The notes under the pieces are model-generated. The model did not search any database and was not told the origin of the DNA. It worked only from the letters and a program-made list of their open reading frames with translations. A stretch of DNA of 17,355 nucleotides from NCBI GenBank assembly GCA_945911685.1, contig CAMEAW010000051.1:1-17355 (forward strand), written 5' to 3'. The position numbers and the translations under genes are program-made. Numbering within the stretch: the stretch's first letter is position 1; each line of letters begins with the position of its first letter. The DNA is from Bordetella parapertussis (GTDB lineage: Bacteria > Pseudomonadota > Gammaproteobacteria > Burkholderiales > Burkholderiaceae_B). This document shows positions 7,651 to 16,809 of this stretch, in pieces.

Positions 7651-8436
7651 TTAGTTGCTGAACATCAGCGCAGTCAGTAGAAAATCAAGCCCTAAGACGG
7701 CCAAAGAGCCGGTCACAACGGTGCGGGTGGTTGCCCGCGCCACACCCTCTGGGGTGGGACGCGCTTGCCAGCCTTCGTACAGGGCGATGAGCGTAACGGC
7801 GATGCCGAAGATGATACTTTTAATGACGCCGTTCAAAATGTCTTTGTAAATATCGACGCCGTTTTGCATTTGAGACCAAAAGGCGCCGGTATCAATACCA
7901 ATGAGCAGCACGCCGACCACCCAGCCGCCAATAATGCCCACCATCGAGAACACGGCGGCCAAAACAGGCATCGCGATGACCCCGCCCCAAAAGCGGGGCA
8001 CAAAGACCCGACGAATGGGGTCGACTGCCATGACTTCCATGGCGGCGAGCTGCTCGCCAGCTTTCATCAGCCCGATCTCGGCGGTGAGCGAAGTGCCCGC
8101 CCGCCCGGCAAAGAGCAGGGCCGTAATGACGGGGCCTAATTCTCGGGTCAGCGAGAGGGCGACCAGTAAGCCCAGTGCCTCTTCAGAGCCGTAGCGGTTT
8201 AGGGTGTAATAGCCTTGTAATCCTAAGACAAAACCTACAAATAAACCCGAGACAATAATGATGAGCAGGGAGAAGTTGCCGATGAAGTGCACCTGCTGAG
8301 AGACCAGGCGTGGGCGTTTTAAAACGATGCCACTGCGTTGCAACAGCATTAAAAAGAAACGTGTAAAGAGCCCAAGCCCCGTCAGGCGCAGGCGCACACT
8401 TTTACCCAGTCGCGTCAAAAATTTAAGTTGGCTCAT
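7651..8436 (-). CDS. mlaE: Phospholipid ABC transporter permease MlaE
   Basis: MlaE is the inner-membrane permease of the MlaFED lipid transporter. The 261-aa protein has the MlaE/YrbE layout: an amphipathic N-terminal interface helix (about 1-40), then hydrophobic segments at about 53-75, 87-110, 145-180, 198-220 and 240-259. The coupling-helix region with the family motif [17 protein letters not shown] (about 127-143) contacts the ATPase in known structures. [19 protein letters not shown] (about 97-115) is another hallmark. Its start overlaps the mlaF stop (ATGA, 8433-8436), so the two are translationally coupled. The protein looks complete and normal. The unusual feature is that the cluster lacks mlaB, whose product normally sits beside MlaF in this complex. 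Confidence 0.96.
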   Translation of the reverse strand: MSQLKFLTRLGKSVRLRLTGLGLFTRFFLMLLQRSGIVLKRPRLVSQQVHFIGNFSLLIIIVSGLFVGFVLGLQGYYTLNRYGSEEALGLLVALSLTRELGPVITALLFAGRAGTSLTAEIGLMKAGEQLAAMEVMAVDPIRRVFVPRFWGGVIAMPVLAAVFSMVGIIGGWVVGVLLIGIDTGAFWSQMQNGVDIYKDILNGVIKSIIFGIAVTLIALYEGWQARPTPEGVARATTRTVVTGSLAVLGLDFLLTALMFSN

Positions 8437-9266
8437 GACGGCGTACCTGTACGCGCAAGCCAGGCTTCAAAGGCTGGGGTCACCGGGTAGTCGAAGGCAA
8501 CCGGGCCGTCTGCGTGCCCATGTAAAAACTGCTGGACGTAGGGATCAGGCGAAGCCCCGAGCGTGGCGGGAGTGCCGTGCGCTTTAAGCTCGCCCTGACC
8601 AACCAAGTAGACGTGATCGGCGATGGCAAAGGATTCGGCGATGTCGTGCGTGATGACCACAGAGGCGCAGCCTAGTCGATCAGACAGGTTGCGAATCAAA
8701 CGCGCGGTAATGCCTAATGAGATGGGGTCAAGACCTGCAAAAGGCTCGTCGTAAAGCACGAGTTCTGGTTCTAATACCACCGCACGCGCTAGCGCAACGC
8801 GACGCGCCATGCCGCCGGAAATTTCAGAGACCTTCAAATGTGCGGCAGCACGTAAACCCACAGCGTTCAATTTTTCGAGTACACGCTCGGTGAGTTGCGT
8901 CGCAGACAGGTTGAGATGTTCGCGCAGCGGAAAAGCGACGTTTTCGAACACATTCAGGTCGGTGAAGAGCGCGCCCTGTTGAAACAGAACCCCCATGCGC
9001 TGGCGAAGCGATTGCAGTATGGGGCGATCAGCGTGCGCCAGATTTTGTCCGAAGAGGGTGACGGTGCCCTGGCGCGCGAAGAGTTGGCCGGTGGCCGCAC
9101 GCAGCAAAGTGGTTTTGCCGGATCCCGAACCGCCCATCATGGCCACGACTTGCCCAGGCAAGACCTCGAGCGAGATCTCACGTAAGACGGTGAAGTCGCC
9201 ATACCCAAGTGAAACACCTTCTAGGCGCAACACGGGTTGGTTTAATTTCTGAGGGGGCGTAAGCAT
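8433..9266 (-). CDS. mlaF: Phospholipid ABC transporter ATPase MlaF
   Basis: MlaF is the ATPase of the Mla phospholipid transporter. The 277-aa protein has Walker [10 protein letters not shown] (45-53), a Q-loop at about Gln96-97 ([10 protein letters not shown]), signature [14 protein letters not shown] (149-162), Walker B LVLYDEP (Asp173, Glu174) and H-loop His207 ([10 protein letters not shown]). The C-terminal extension [15 protein letters not shown], which in the E. coli complex reaches across to the partner MlaF near MlaB, is retained. The ATG at 9264-9266 is the only sensible start, though it lacks a clear Shine-Dalgarno. This is the first gene of the mla run. Upstream lie a plausible promoter and a leader stem-loop, listed separately. 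The gene overlaps mlaE by four bases. Confidence 0.96.
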   Translation of the reverse strand: MLTPPQKLNQPVLRLEGVSLGYGDFTVLREISLEVLPGQVVAMMGGSGSGKTTLLRAATGQLFARQGTVTLFGQNLAHADRPILQSLRQRMGVLFQQGALFTDLNVFENVAFPLREHLNLSATQLTERVLEKLNAVGLRAAAHLKVSEISGGMARRVALARAVVLEPELVLYDEPFAGLDPISLGITARLIRNLSDRLGCASVVITHDIAESFAIADHVYLVGQGELKAHGTPATLGASPDPYVQQFLHGHADGPVAFDYPVTPAFEAWLARTGTPS

Positions 9267-9291
9267 GTCGAACCAAAAGGATCAGAGCACA

Positions 9292-9323
9292 CCCAACTGC
9301 TGAGAAAGCACAGCACTGTTGGG
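9292..9323 (-). promoter_or_regulatory. Stem-loop in the mlaF leader
   Basis: The outer arms CCCAAC (9292-9297) and GTTGGG (9318-9323) pair perfectly. Directly inside, TGCTG (9298-9302) pairs with CAGCA (9311-9315), leaving a two-base bulge and an eight-base loop. The structure would form in the mRNA that starts at the promoter just upstream, and it ends 25 bases before the mlaF start codon. It could affect message stability or translation, particularly as mlaF has no strong Shine-Dalgarno. No U-tract follows, so termination is unlikely. Confidence 0.45.
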
Positions 9324-9343
9324 CAATTGGGCTCAGACCGTTG

Positions 9344-9371
9344 ATTGTAACGCCCACACAGCAGATGTCAC
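9344..9371 (-). promoter_or_regulatory. Probable sigma-70 promoter of the mla operon
   Basis: On the minus strand GTGACA (plus 9366-9371, five of six to TTGACA) and TACAAT (plus 9344-9349, five of six to TATAAT) are separated by 16 bases. A transcript would start near 9337, giving a leader of about 70 bases that contains the stem-loop at 9292-9323. The promoter begins immediately after the hairpin that follows the upstream receptor gene, which is where a new transcription unit would be expected. Confidence 0.5.
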
Positions 9372-9372
9372 C

Positions 9373-9402
9373 CTTTGAGCGGCTGTCCGTAGCCGCTCAA
9401 AG
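9373..9402 (-). terminator. Perfect 12-bp hairpin after the receptor gene
   Basis: CTTTGAGCGGCT (9373-9384) and AGCCGCTCAAAG (9391-9402) form a perfect 12-bp stem with a six-base loop. The stem begins four bases after the receptor stop codon (9407-9409). It most likely ends, or protects the 3' end of, the gltB-gltD-receptor transcript. The minus strand continues GGTGACATC with no U-tract, so it is not a textbook intrinsic terminator. The mla promoter -35 box begins one base beyond it. Confidence 0.55.
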
Positions 9403-9406
9403 CCAG

Positions 9407-10414
9407 TTACTGGGGTTGAATATTGGCTGACTTGATGACTTTGGCCCATTTGGCGGTTTCTGAGGCAATAAACTGGGCAAAGTCCTCAGGTGAGCCCCCG
9501 CCGGCCTGACTGGCAGCGTCAGAAATCTGTCTGATGACTTCAGGGTCGCGCAGCACTTCGTTGAGCGCAACGTTAAGCTTAGTGATGATCGCCTTTGGCG
9601 TACCCGAGGGCGCGATGATGCCTTGCCAGTTGTAGGACTCAAAACCAGCAACACCCAGCTCGGCCATTGTCGGGACGTCGGGCAACAGAGCAAGCCGCTT
9701 GGTTGAGGTTACGGCGAGAGGGCGGATTTTTTGGCCCTTGATGGCGGGTAGGGCGGCATAGCCCATTTCAAACATCATGCTCAGATGACCCGCCATCAGG
9801 TCTGTCGAGGCGGGCGCGCCGCCTTTGTACGGCACATGGACAATGTCAATCTTAGCGAGGTCGCGAAACATCTCGCCCGACAGATGGTGCGCACCGCCGA
9901 TGCCTGATGAGCCAAAGGTTAGCTTGCCGGGCTCTTTTTTGGCTAACGCAATGAGCTCAGCCAAGTTGTTGGCAGGTAGGCTGTTGGCCGCACTCAGCAC
10001 CAAGGGGCTATTTTCAATCAAAATGACCGGTGCAATATCCTTTTGGGGGTTATAGGGAAGCATCGTCATCAGTGTGGGGTTCACGGCCAAGGGCGCCAGA
10101 TTGCCCGAACCGATCGTGTAACCATCAGGCACCGCCTTGGCGATTAAGGCAGTGCCGATGACGCCACCGGCTCCACTTTTGTTTTCAACCACGACAGGCT
10201 GAGCAAATTTATCACTCAGCTTGCGCGCAAGCAGCCGCATGCGCGTGTCAGAGAAGCCGCCAGCGGCATAGGGCACGACCAAGGTAATGCTTTTAGTCGG
10301 CCAGGCTTGAGCCGCTGCTGAGGCAACGGGTGCTTGGGCGACTGCTGCTGAGCCACCAGAGATTGCCAACAGGCTCGCCGCAATTGAACAGAGGCGTTTA
10401 ATAGGGTGCGTCAT
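9407..10414 (-). CDS. Bug/TctC-family periplasmic solute receptor (orphan)
   Basis: This 335-aa protein is a tripartite tricarboxylate transporter (TTT) receptor of the Bug family. It has an N-terminal signal peptide (MTHPIKRLCSIAASLLAI, cleavage probably near AVAQA or the later AAAQA before WPTKS). The mature start WPTKSITLVVPYAAGGFSDT is characteristic; Asp56 corresponds to the residue that often contacts the ligand. Further family motifs are VVENKSGAGGVIGTALIAK, PDGYT and HVPYKGGAPA. I chose the ATG at 10412-10414 because GGAGA lies six bases upstream and a signal peptide follows at once; a GTG at 10492 would overlap gltD and hide the signal. It starts 23 bases after gltD, so it is probably in the glt operon. 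No TctA or TctB membrane gene is nearby. Bug proteins bind small carboxylates or amino acids; the ligand here is unknown. Confidence 0.9.
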   Translation of the reverse strand: MTHPIKRLCSIAASLLAISGGSAAVAQAPVASAAAQAWPTKSITLVVPYAAGGFSDTRMRLLARKLSDKFAQPVVVENKSGAGGVIGTALIAKAVPDGYTIGSGNLAPLAVNPTLMTMLPYNPQKDIAPVILIENSPLVLSAANSLPANNLAELIALAKKEPGKLTFGSSGIGGAHHLSGEMFRDLAKIDIVHVPYKGGAPASTDLMAGHLSMMFEMGYAALPAIKGQKIRPLAVTSTKRLALLPDVPTMAELGVAGFESYNWQGIIAPSGTPKAIITKLNVALNEVLRDPEVIRQISDAASQAGGGSPEDFAQFIASETAKWAKVIKSANIQPQ

Positions 10415-10437
10415 TGACGATCTCCGGCTGATTTGGC

Positions 10438-11904
10438 TTAACGAGGTAAATCGCTGACACCCATTAGAAACTCGTCGACAGAGCGTGCGCACTGGCGACC
10501 TTCACGAATGGCCCACACCACCAGCGACTGACCGCGCCGCATGTCACCGGCCGCAAAGACCTTGGAGAGATTCGTGCGGTAGTCGTCGGTATTGGCGCGC
10601 ACGTTACCGCGCGCATCTTGATCTACCCCAAAGGCGGTCAACACGTTACCAACAGGTGCGACAAAGCCCATCGCCAGCAAAACGAGATCTGCTTGGATAT
10701 CGAATTCAGAGCCTTTGACTTCTTGCATTTTGAGCTGGCCCGAGGTCTCGTCTTTGACCCACTCGACGCGCGCAGCGACAAGCTTTTCGACTTTGCCACC
10801 CTTGCCTGACAATGACTTACTGGTGATGGCCCAGTCGCGCTCGGCGCCCTCTTCGTGCGACGACGAAGTGCGCAATTTTGCGGGCCAGTAAGGCCAGGTC
10901 ATCGCTTTGTTCTCGCTTTCGGGTGGGCGTGGCATCAACTCGATCTGTGTAACGGATAGTGCGCCATGACGATTGCTTGTACCAACGCAGTCTGAGCCTG
11001 TATCACCGCCACCAATCACGACAACATGCTTACCTTTTGCAAGCACTTGCGAGGCGAGTTTGTCGCCAGCAACCACTTTGTTTTGTGGACGCAAAAAATC
11101 CATGGCGTACATGACGCCATCGAGTTCGCGGCCGGCAATCGGCAAATCACGCGGCGTTTCACAGCCGCCTGTGAGCACCACGGCATCAAATTCTTTTTGC
11201 AAAGCTTCGGGTGTTTTTACGGTCAGGTCTTTGTCAGAGGCTTGCGCGGCGTCGCCAATGTAGTGCGAGGTTTTAAACGTGACACCTTCAGCTTGCATTT
11301 GAGTCATGCGCTGATCGATTAAGGTCTTTTCAAGTTTGAAATCAGGGATGCCGTAACGCAGTAAGCCGCCAATACGATCGCTCTTTTCAAACACGGTTAC
11401 CGCATGCCCCACGCGTGCTAATTGCTGTGCGCAGGCCAAACCGGCCGGACCCGAACCAATCACCGCAACGGTTTTGCCTGTTTTGTGCGTAGGTGGCTGC
11501 GGTAGGACCCAGCCTTCTGACCAGCCCTTGTCGATAATGGCGTGCTCAATGGATTTGATGCCAACGGCATCGTCATTGATATTCAGTGTGCAAGACGATT
11601 CGCAAGGCGCGGGGCAGATACGACCCGTAAACTCAGGAAAATTATTTGTCGAATGCAACACATCTAGTGCACCACGCCAGTTTTGGCGATACACCAACTC
11701 GTTCCAGTCGGGGATGATGTTGTTGACGGGGCAACCATTATTACAAAACGGGACCCCGCAATCCATGCAGCGTGCTGCTTGTTTACCGGCCTGTTCATCA
11801 GACAAGTGCAACACGAACTCGCGCCAGTGTTTGAGACGACTCGCAGGCGCCTCAGAGGCCTCTTGCAGACGATCAAGCTCTAAAAAACCAGTGATTTTTC
11901 CCAT
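10438..11904 (-). CDS. gltD: Glutamate synthase (NADPH) small subunit
   Basis: GltD (488 aa) takes electrons from NADPH through FAD and passes them via Fe-S clusters to GltB, which uses them to make glutamate. The N-terminal Fe-S domain shows Cys46, Cys49, Cys54 and Cys58 ([14 protein letters not shown]) and Cys97, Cys101 and Cys105 (CPAPCESSC), the ligands for the two 4Fe-4S clusters. An FAD-binding GSGPAG follows at about 150-155, an NADPH-binding GGGDTG at about 298-303, and the second FAD segment [17 protein letters not shown] near the C-terminus. The ATG lies nine bases after the gltB stop. The ribosome-binding sequence TAAGGA overlaps that stop codon, so expression is coupled to gltB. 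The subunit looks complete. Confidence 0.98.
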   Translation of the reverse strand: MGKITGFLELDRLQEASEAPASRLKHWREFVLHLSDEQAGKQAARCMDCGVPFCNNGCPVNNIIPDWNELVYRQNWRGALDVLHSTNNFPEFTGRICPAPCESSCTLNINDDAVGIKSIEHAIIDKGWSEGWVLPQPPTHKTGKTVAVIGSGPAGLACAQQLARVGHAVTVFEKSDRIGGLLRYGIPDFKLEKTLIDQRMTQMQAEGVTFKTSHYIGDAAQASDKDLTVKTPEALQKEFDAVVLTGGCETPRDLPIAGRELDGVMYAMDFLRPQNKVVAGDKLASQVLAKGKHVVVIGGGDTGSDCVGTSNRHGALSVTQIELMPRPPESENKAMTWPYWPAKLRTSSSHEEGAERDWAITSKSLSGKGGKVEKLVAARVEWVKDETSGQLKMQEVKGSEFDIQADLVLLAMGFVAPVGNVLTAFGVDQDARGNVRANTDDYRTNLSKVFAAGDMRRGQSLVVWAIREGRQCARSVDEFLMGVSDLPR

Positions 11905-11913
11905 GATGATTCC

Positions 11914-14900
11914 TTATGCGGCCTTGTGTAAGGGGTTAGCTGCGCGCCACATTTCGCCTAAGGCGCGCTTGTAATCCACAGGCATGATTTTGATAAATTT
12001 ACCGCGTGCGCTTTCCCAGTGGCTGACCAAATCGCGTGCGCCAAAACTGCCGGTATAGCGGAAGTGGTTTTCAACGAGTCGTTTGAGAATGGCTTCGTCG
12101 GTTTCGCGTGCATCGCCACGACCCAGGCTATGCCAGATGTCGATCCCTTGCGTTTTTTCTTGCTCTGCAGAAGACAGCACTGGCTCGATCGCCACCATTG
12201 TCATATTGCAACGCTCAGCGAAGGTACGCTCAGGATCCCAGACATACGCCACGCCGCCCGACATGCCGGCAGCGAAGTTGCGTCCGGTAGCGCCTAGCAC
12301 GACAACGGTGCCGCCGGTCATGTACTCGCAGCCGTGGTCACCTGTGCCTTCAACGACTGCCGCCGCGCCCGAGTTACGTACGGCAAAGCGTTCGCCGGCC
12401 ACACCGTTGAAATAGGCCTCGCCACCCGTAGCGCCGTATAGCACCGTGTTGCCAACAATAATGTGATCGACGCCTAAACCACGGAAGTCGTTAGGTGAGC
12501 GCACAATGATGCGACCGCCCGACAAACCTTTGCCGACATAGTCATTACCTTCGCCGACTAAGTCGAGGGTCACGCCACGGGCCAAGAAAGCGCCAAAGCT
12601 TTGGCCAGCCGTGCCGTTACATTGGATATGAATGGTGTCATCGGGCAGCCCTTCGTCACCGTAGCGTGTAGCGATACGACCTGAAAGCATGGCACCGATC
12701 GTACGGTTGCGATTACGTACCGGCACGATAAACGACACTTTTTCACCACGCTCAAGCGCGGGCTTGCTGCGTTCGATTAATTCGTGATCAAGCGCTGACT
12801 CAAGACCGTGATCTTGCGTTTCGATTTGGCGACGTGGGCTGTCGTTAGTGGGTTGGTAAAACACGCGACCGAAATCCAGGCCGTGAGCTTTCCAGTGCTC
12901 GATGCCTGAGCGGGTGTCTAGCAAATCGACACGTCCGACCAAATCATCAAAATTGCGGATACCCAATTGCGCCATGATTTCGCGGACTTCTTCTGCTACA
13001 AAAAAGAAGTAGTTCACAACGTTTTCAGGCTTGCCTTGAAACTTTTGGCGTAAGACCGGATCTTGCGTAGCCACACCAACGGGGCAGGTGTTCAGATGGC
13101 ATTTGCGCATCATGATGCAACCCTCAACCACCAGTGGCGCAGTGGCAAAGCCAAACTCATCAGCCCCAAGCAGCGCGCCGATTGCGACATCGCGCCCTGT
13201 TTTCATTTGACCGTCCGCTTGCACGCGAATGCGGCTGCGCAATTTGTTGAGCATGAGCGTTTGTTGTGTTTCGGCCAGACCAAGCTCCCAGGGGGTGCCA
13301 GCGTGTTTGATCGAGGACACAGGCGAGGCGCCGGTGCCGCCGTCGTGGCCAGAGATCGTGACGTGATCTGCCTTAGCCTTGGCTACACCTGCGGCAACTG
13401 TACCAACACCGACCTCAGACACGAGCTTGACCGAAATCGAAGCGCGTGCGTTGACGTTTTTAAGGTCGTGAATCAGCTGTGCCAAATCTTCGATCGAGTA
13501 AATGTCGTGATGCGGCGGTGGTGAAATTAAGCCTACGCCGGGTACCGAACAGCGTAACTTGGCGATGTACTCAGAGACCTTGTGGCCAGGCAATTGACCG
13601 CCCTCACCGGGCTTCGCACCCTGTGCCATTTTGATCTGGATTTGATCAGCGCTTGAGAGGTACTCGGCACTGACGCCAAAGCGGCCAGAGGCAACTTGTT
13701 TGATTTTCGAGCGCATCGAGTCGCCGGCTTGCAAGGGCACGTCAGCGGCTATGCGATCAGCGCCAAGTTCAGAAGCGAGGGTGGCGCCCGCGAGAATGCC
13801 GCTGCTGCCTGTGCGCAACTCGTTGCGATAGCGCAATTCGTCTTCGCCGCCTTCACCGGTGTTTGATTTTCCGCCGATCCGGTTCATGGCAACGGCAAGT
13901 ACTGAGTGGGCTTCTGTCGAAATCGAGCCAAGCGACATCGCGCCGGTTGCAAAGCGTTTGACGATCTCTTTAGCGGATTCGACTTCGTCGATCGCGATGG
14001 CACGGGCCGGATCAACCTTGAATTCAAAGAGCCCGCGCAGGGTCATGTGGCGCTTGCTTTGATCATTGATCAGCTGCGCGTATTCTTTGTATGTACGGTA
14101 GTTGTTTGAGCGGGTGGCGTGTTGCAACTTGGCGATCGAATCCGGCGTCCACATGTGGTCTTCGCCGCGTACGCGGTAGGCGTATTCGCCACCCGCGTCT
14201 AAGGCGTTTGCTAGCACGGGGTCGTTACCAAAGGCGGCGCGATGGGTGCGCAAGGCCTCTTCGGCCACTTCAAAGATACCGATCCCTTCGATCGTGCTGG
14301 CGGTGCCTGAAAAATACTTATTGACCAAGGCTGTACGTAAGCCAACTGCTTCAAAAATTTGCGCACCACAGTAAGACATGTAAGTCGAGATGCCCATTTT
14401 GGACATCACTTTATTGAGACCTTTACCGATTGCTTTGACATAATTTTTTTCTGCTTTGTCAGGCGTCGCAGACATGTTTTTCAAGCTTTCGAGAGCGAGA
14501 AAAGGATGAATGGCTTCGGCGCCGTAACCACCGAGCAAGGCAAAGTGATGCACCTCGCGTGCCGAGCCAGTTTCAACGACTAAGCCCGTGTTGGTACGTA
14601 GGCCTTCGCGGATCAGGTGTTGGTGCACTGCAGAGGTGGCAAGCAACGCTGGGATGGCAACGCGCTCGTGATCGACAGCGCGGTCGGTCAGAATTAGAAC
14701 AGTAAAGCCGTTGTTGACGGCGTCGACGGCTTTGGCACAAAGTGCTGCTAAGCGCGCTTCGATGCCCTGTGCCCCCCAGGCCGCGGGGTAGGTGATATCT
14801 AATGCAAAGCTGCGAAACTTGTCACCGGTGATTTCAGCAATTGAACGTAGTTGCGCCATTCCGGTCACGTCGAGCACAGGTTGCGTCACTTCAAGGCGCA

Positions 14901-16650
14901 GCGGCGGATTGACGTTGTTAATGTCTAGCAGGTTGGGCTTAGGCCCGATAAACGAGACCAGCGACATCACCATTTGTTCGCGGATCGGGTCAATCGGCGG
15001 GTTGGTCACTTGCGCAAACAGTTGGCGAAAATAATTATAAAAAGGCTTTGCTCGGGTCGATAAAATCGCCAGCGGGGCATCGTTGCCCATTGAGCCAATC
15101 AACTCTTCGCCGGTATCGGCCATCACTTCAAGAATGAACTTGTAATCTTCTTGGGTCCAACCAAAAGCTTGTTGGCGATCTAGCAAGGATTCGTTTGGCT
15201 TAATAAGCGTGGCACTTTGTGGTGCAGGCAACGATTCAAGCTTGAGGCGCAGGCGGTCGATCCACTGCCGATAGGGCCGTGAGTTTGCAAGCTGCGATTT
15301 GATTTCAGCGTCGTCAATGATCCGACCTTGTTCAAGGTCGATTAAAAACATTTTGCCAGGCTGCAAGCGCCATTTTTTGACGATGCGATTTTCGGGAATC
15401 GGCAGCGTGCCGGCCTCAGAGGCCATGATCACCATGTCGTCGTCTGTAATCAAATAGCGTGCTGGGCGCAGGCCGTTGCGGTCAAGCGTTGCGCCAATCT
15501 GGCGACCGTCGGTAAAGGCGACGGCGGCAGGGCCATCCCAGGGCTCCATCATTGCAGCGTGATATTCATAAAACGCGCGACGGCTAGCGTCCATGTGGGT
15601 GTGTTGCTCCCAGGCCTCTGGAATCATCATCATCATGGCGTGGGCCAGCGAGTAACCAGACATCACTAATAACTCAAGACAGTTATCGAACGTGGCAGTG
15701 TCGGACTGGCCTTCGTAGACAATTGGGTAAAGTTTTTGTAGGTCTTCGCCGAGTACGGCGGATTGCATCACGCCCTCTCGCGCGCGTAACCAGTTGAAGT
15801 TGCCCTTGACGGTGTTGATTTCGCCATTGTGCGCAATCATGCGGTACGGGTGTGCGAGTGGCCAAGCTGGGAAGGTGTTGGTGGAGAAACGCTGATGCAC
15901 CAACGCGACGGCGGATACCGTTAACGGATCGGCTAAGTCGCGATAGTAACTGCCCACTTGATCGGCCAGCAACAAGCCTTTGTAGACGATTGTCCGTACC
16001 GAAGCCGACGGTACAAAGTACTCTTGGCCGTGCACCAAGCCCATGGCCTGGATCGCGTGGCTGGCGGTTTTACGAATGACGTAGAGTTTGCGTTCTAGCG
16101 CGTCAGGCACCATGACATCGGCACCGCGACCAATGAACAGCTGACGAATCACGGGTTCGCAGGCGCGTACGGTTGGCGACATCGGCATGTCGGCATCAAC
16201 CGGCACATCACGCCAGCCCAGCACGACTTGTTTTTCGGCGCGTACCGCGCGCTCGAGCTCTTGTTCACAGGCCAGGCGTGAGGCGATTTCTTTGGGTAAA
16301 AATACCATGGCGACGCCGTACTCGCCTGGCGCGGGTAAGGCCACGCCTTGACGCGCGAGTTCTTGGCGAAAGAACGCATCAGGAATCTGGATCAGGATAC
16401 CCGCGCCGTCGCCCATGAGCTTGTCAGCGCCCACGGCGCCGCGATGGTCAAGGTTTTCAAGGATTTTTAGGCCTTGTTGCACGATAGAGTGGCTTTTAAG
16501 CCCTTTAATATGTGCGACAAAGCCGACACCGCATGCGTCGTGTTCGTGGGTGGGTGAGTAAAGGCCCTGGGCTTGGGGCAAGCCACCGCGAGGAGAGACC
16601 GCCGCCTGATTAGGGGTTGCGGGTTGAAACTTTAAGGGAAACGTTTGCAT
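11914..16650 (-). CDS. gltB: Glutamate synthase (NADPH) large subunit
   Basis: GltB (1578 aa from the chosen start) converts 2-oxoglutarate plus glutamine to two glutamates and is central to ammonia assimilation. Domains in order are a class II glutamine amidotransferase whose nucleophile Cys40 ([12 protein letters not shown]) is exposed by removing a 39-residue propeptide, a central domain (about 480-790), the FMN synthase domain (about 850-1240), and the GXGXG beta-helix (about 1300-1500). The 3Fe-4S ligands are Cys1178, Cys1184 and Cys1189 ([13 protein letters not shown]). I chose the ATG at 16648-16650 because AGGAG (plus 16657-16661) lies six bases upstream. An in-frame TTG at 16725 would add 25 residues that lack family character. 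The length is normal for this group. A candidate promoter and a 9-bp inverted repeat lie upstream. Confidence 0.98.
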   Translation of the reverse strand: MQTFPLKFQPATPNQAAVSPRGGLPQAQGLYSPTHEHDACGVGFVAHIKGLKSHSIVQQGLKILENLDHRGAVGADKLMGDGAGILIQIPDAFFRQELARQGVALPAPGEYGVAMVFLPKEIASRLACEQELERAVRAEKQVVLGWRDVPVDADMPMSPTVRACEPVIRQLFIGRGADVMVPDALERKLYVIRKTASHAIQAMGLVHGQEYFVPSASVRTIVYKGLLLADQVGSYYRDLADPLTVSAVALVHQRFSTNTFPAWPLAHPYRMIAHNGEINTVKGNFNWLRAREGVMQSAVLGEDLQKLYPIVYEGQSDTATFDNCLELLVMSGYSLAHAMMMMIPEAWEQHTHMDASRRAFYEYHAAMMEPWDGPAAVAFTDGRQIGATLDRNGLRPARYLITDDDMVIMASEAGTLPIPENRIVKKWRLQPGKMFLIDLEQGRIIDDAEIKSQLANSRPYRQWIDRLRLKLESLPAPQSATLIKPNESLLDRQQAFGWTQEDYKFILEVMADTGEELIGSMGNDAPLAILSTRAKPFYNYFRQLFAQVTNPPIDPIREQMVMSLVSFIGPKPNLLDINNVNPPLRLEVTQPVLDVTGMAQLRSIAEITGDKFRSFALDITYPAAWGAQGIEARLAALCAKAVDAVNNGFTVLILTDRAVDHERVAIPALLATSAVHQHLIREGLRTNTGLVVETGSAREVHHFALLGGYGAEAIHPFLALESLKNMSATPDKAEKNYVKAIGKGLNKVMSKMGISTYMSYCGAQIFEAVGLRTALVNKYFSGTASTIEGIGIFEVAEEALRTHRAAFGNDPVLANALDAGGEYAYRVRGEDHMWTPDSIAKLQHATRSNNYRTYKEYAQLINDQSKRHMTLRGLFEFKVDPARAIAIDEVESAKEIVKRFATGAMSLGSISTEAHSVLAVAMNRIGGKSNTGEGGEDELRYRNELRTGSSGILAGATLASELGADRIAADVPLQAGDSMRSKIKQVASGRFGVSAEYLSSADQIQIKMAQGAKPGEGGQLPGHKVSEYIAKLRCSVPGVGLISPPPHHDIYSIEDLAQLIHDLKNVNARASISVKLVSEVGVGTVAAGVAKAKADHVTISGHDGGTGASPVSSIKHAGTPWELGLAETQQTLMLNKLRSRIRVQADGQMKTGRDVAIGALLGADEFGFATAPLVVEGCIMMRKCHLNTCPVGVATQDPVLRQKFQGKPENVVNYFFFVAEEVREIMAQLGIRNFDDLVGRVDLLDTRSGIEHWKAHGLDFGRVFYQPTNDSPRRQIETQDHGLESALDHELIERSKPALERGEKVSFIVPVRNRNRTIGAMLSGRIATRYGDEGLPDDTIHIQCNGTAGQSFGAFLARGVTLDLVGEGNDYVGKGLSGGRIIVRSPNDFRGLGVDHIIVGNTVLYGATGGEAYFNGVAGERFAVRNSGAAAVVEGTGDHGCEYMTGGTVVVLGATGRNFAAGMSGGVAYVWDPERTFAERCNMTMVAIEPVLSSAEQEKTQGIDIWHSLGRGDARETDEAILKRLVENHFRYTGSFGARDLVSHWESARGKFIKIMPVDYKRALGEMWRAANPLHKAA

Positions 16651-16678
16651 AAGGTGCTCCTGAACCACTACGGGCATG

Positions 16679-16725
16679 TTGCAGTGCGAGGGGGAGACAA
16701 TACGCCTGAAAATACGGCACTGCAA
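16679..16725. repeat. 9-bp perfect inverted repeat in the gltB promoter region
   Basis: TTGCAGTGC (16679-16687) and GCACTGCAA (16717-16725) are perfect inverted copies 29 bases apart, located 29-75 bases before the gltB start codon. The arms flank the candidate -10 box, and the upstream arm supplies the candidate -35 box. The spacing, about 38 bp centre to centre, is close to whole helical turns apart (3.6), which is suggestive but not decisive. It could be a pair of binding sites for a regulator of nitrogen assimilation, or a hairpin in the leader. Confidence 0.45.
16697..16725 (-). promoter_or_regulatory. Candidate promoter of the gltB-gltD operon
   Basis: On the minus strand TTGCAG (plus 16720-16725, three of six to TTGACA) and TATTGT (plus 16697-16702, four of six to TATAAT) are separated by 17 bases. 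The match is weak, as would suit an activator-dependent promoter. It is the best arrangement I see between the fold-back repeat and the gltB start; transcription would begin near 16690, giving a leader of about 40 bases. Confidence 0.3.
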
Positions 16726-16737
16726 GAGGATTTAATT

Positions 16738-16798
16738 GGGGTGCGTCCCTAATTAACGATTGGGTGCAATGCGACCAATAATAATTGGGGACGCACCC
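16738..16798. repeat. REP-like fold-back element between RAYT gene and gltB
   Basis: Two 17-base arms, 16739-16755 (GGGTGCGTCCC, then T, then AATTA) and 16782-16798 (TAATT, then G, then GGGACGCACCC), are inverted copies with one mismatch at 16750/16787. Between them, ATTGG (16759-16763) and CCAAT (16775-16779) form an inner stem around a short loop. The element begins 11 bases after the stop of the RAYT gene. REP-associated tyrosine transposases are typically flanked by palindromes of this kind, so this is probably the cognate repeat. It could also act as the end of the RAYT transcript, although no U-tract is present. Confidence 0.7.
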
Positions 16799-16809
16799 TG
16801 CGTACGCGC

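Noticed and set aside
10415..10492. GTG-initiated extension of the Bug receptor
   Set aside because: It would overlap gltD, place 26 extra residues before a good signal peptide, and ignore the GGAGA site just upstream of the ATG at 10414.
11474..11974. 166-codon plus-strand open frame opposite gltD and the gltB end
   Set aside because: It lies entirely antisense to well-supported genes, has no recognisable family features or ribosome-binding site, and its composition is that of a shadow frame of GC-rich coding DNA.
13063..13524. 153-codon plus-strand open frame opposite gltB
   Set aside because: Antisense to the conserved FMN/Fe-S region of gltB; its residues reflect the complementary codons and show no protein family.
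16651..16725. TTG-initiated 25-residue extension of GltB
   Set aside because: It covers the probable promoter and the inverted repeat, lacks a ribosome-binding site, and the ATG at 16650 has AGGAG at ideal spacing.
16738..16798. CRISPR repeat or insertion-sequence terminal inverted repeats
   Set aside because: There are only two arms in inverted orientation with no regular spacers and no transposase between them; a REP-like palindrome fits better.
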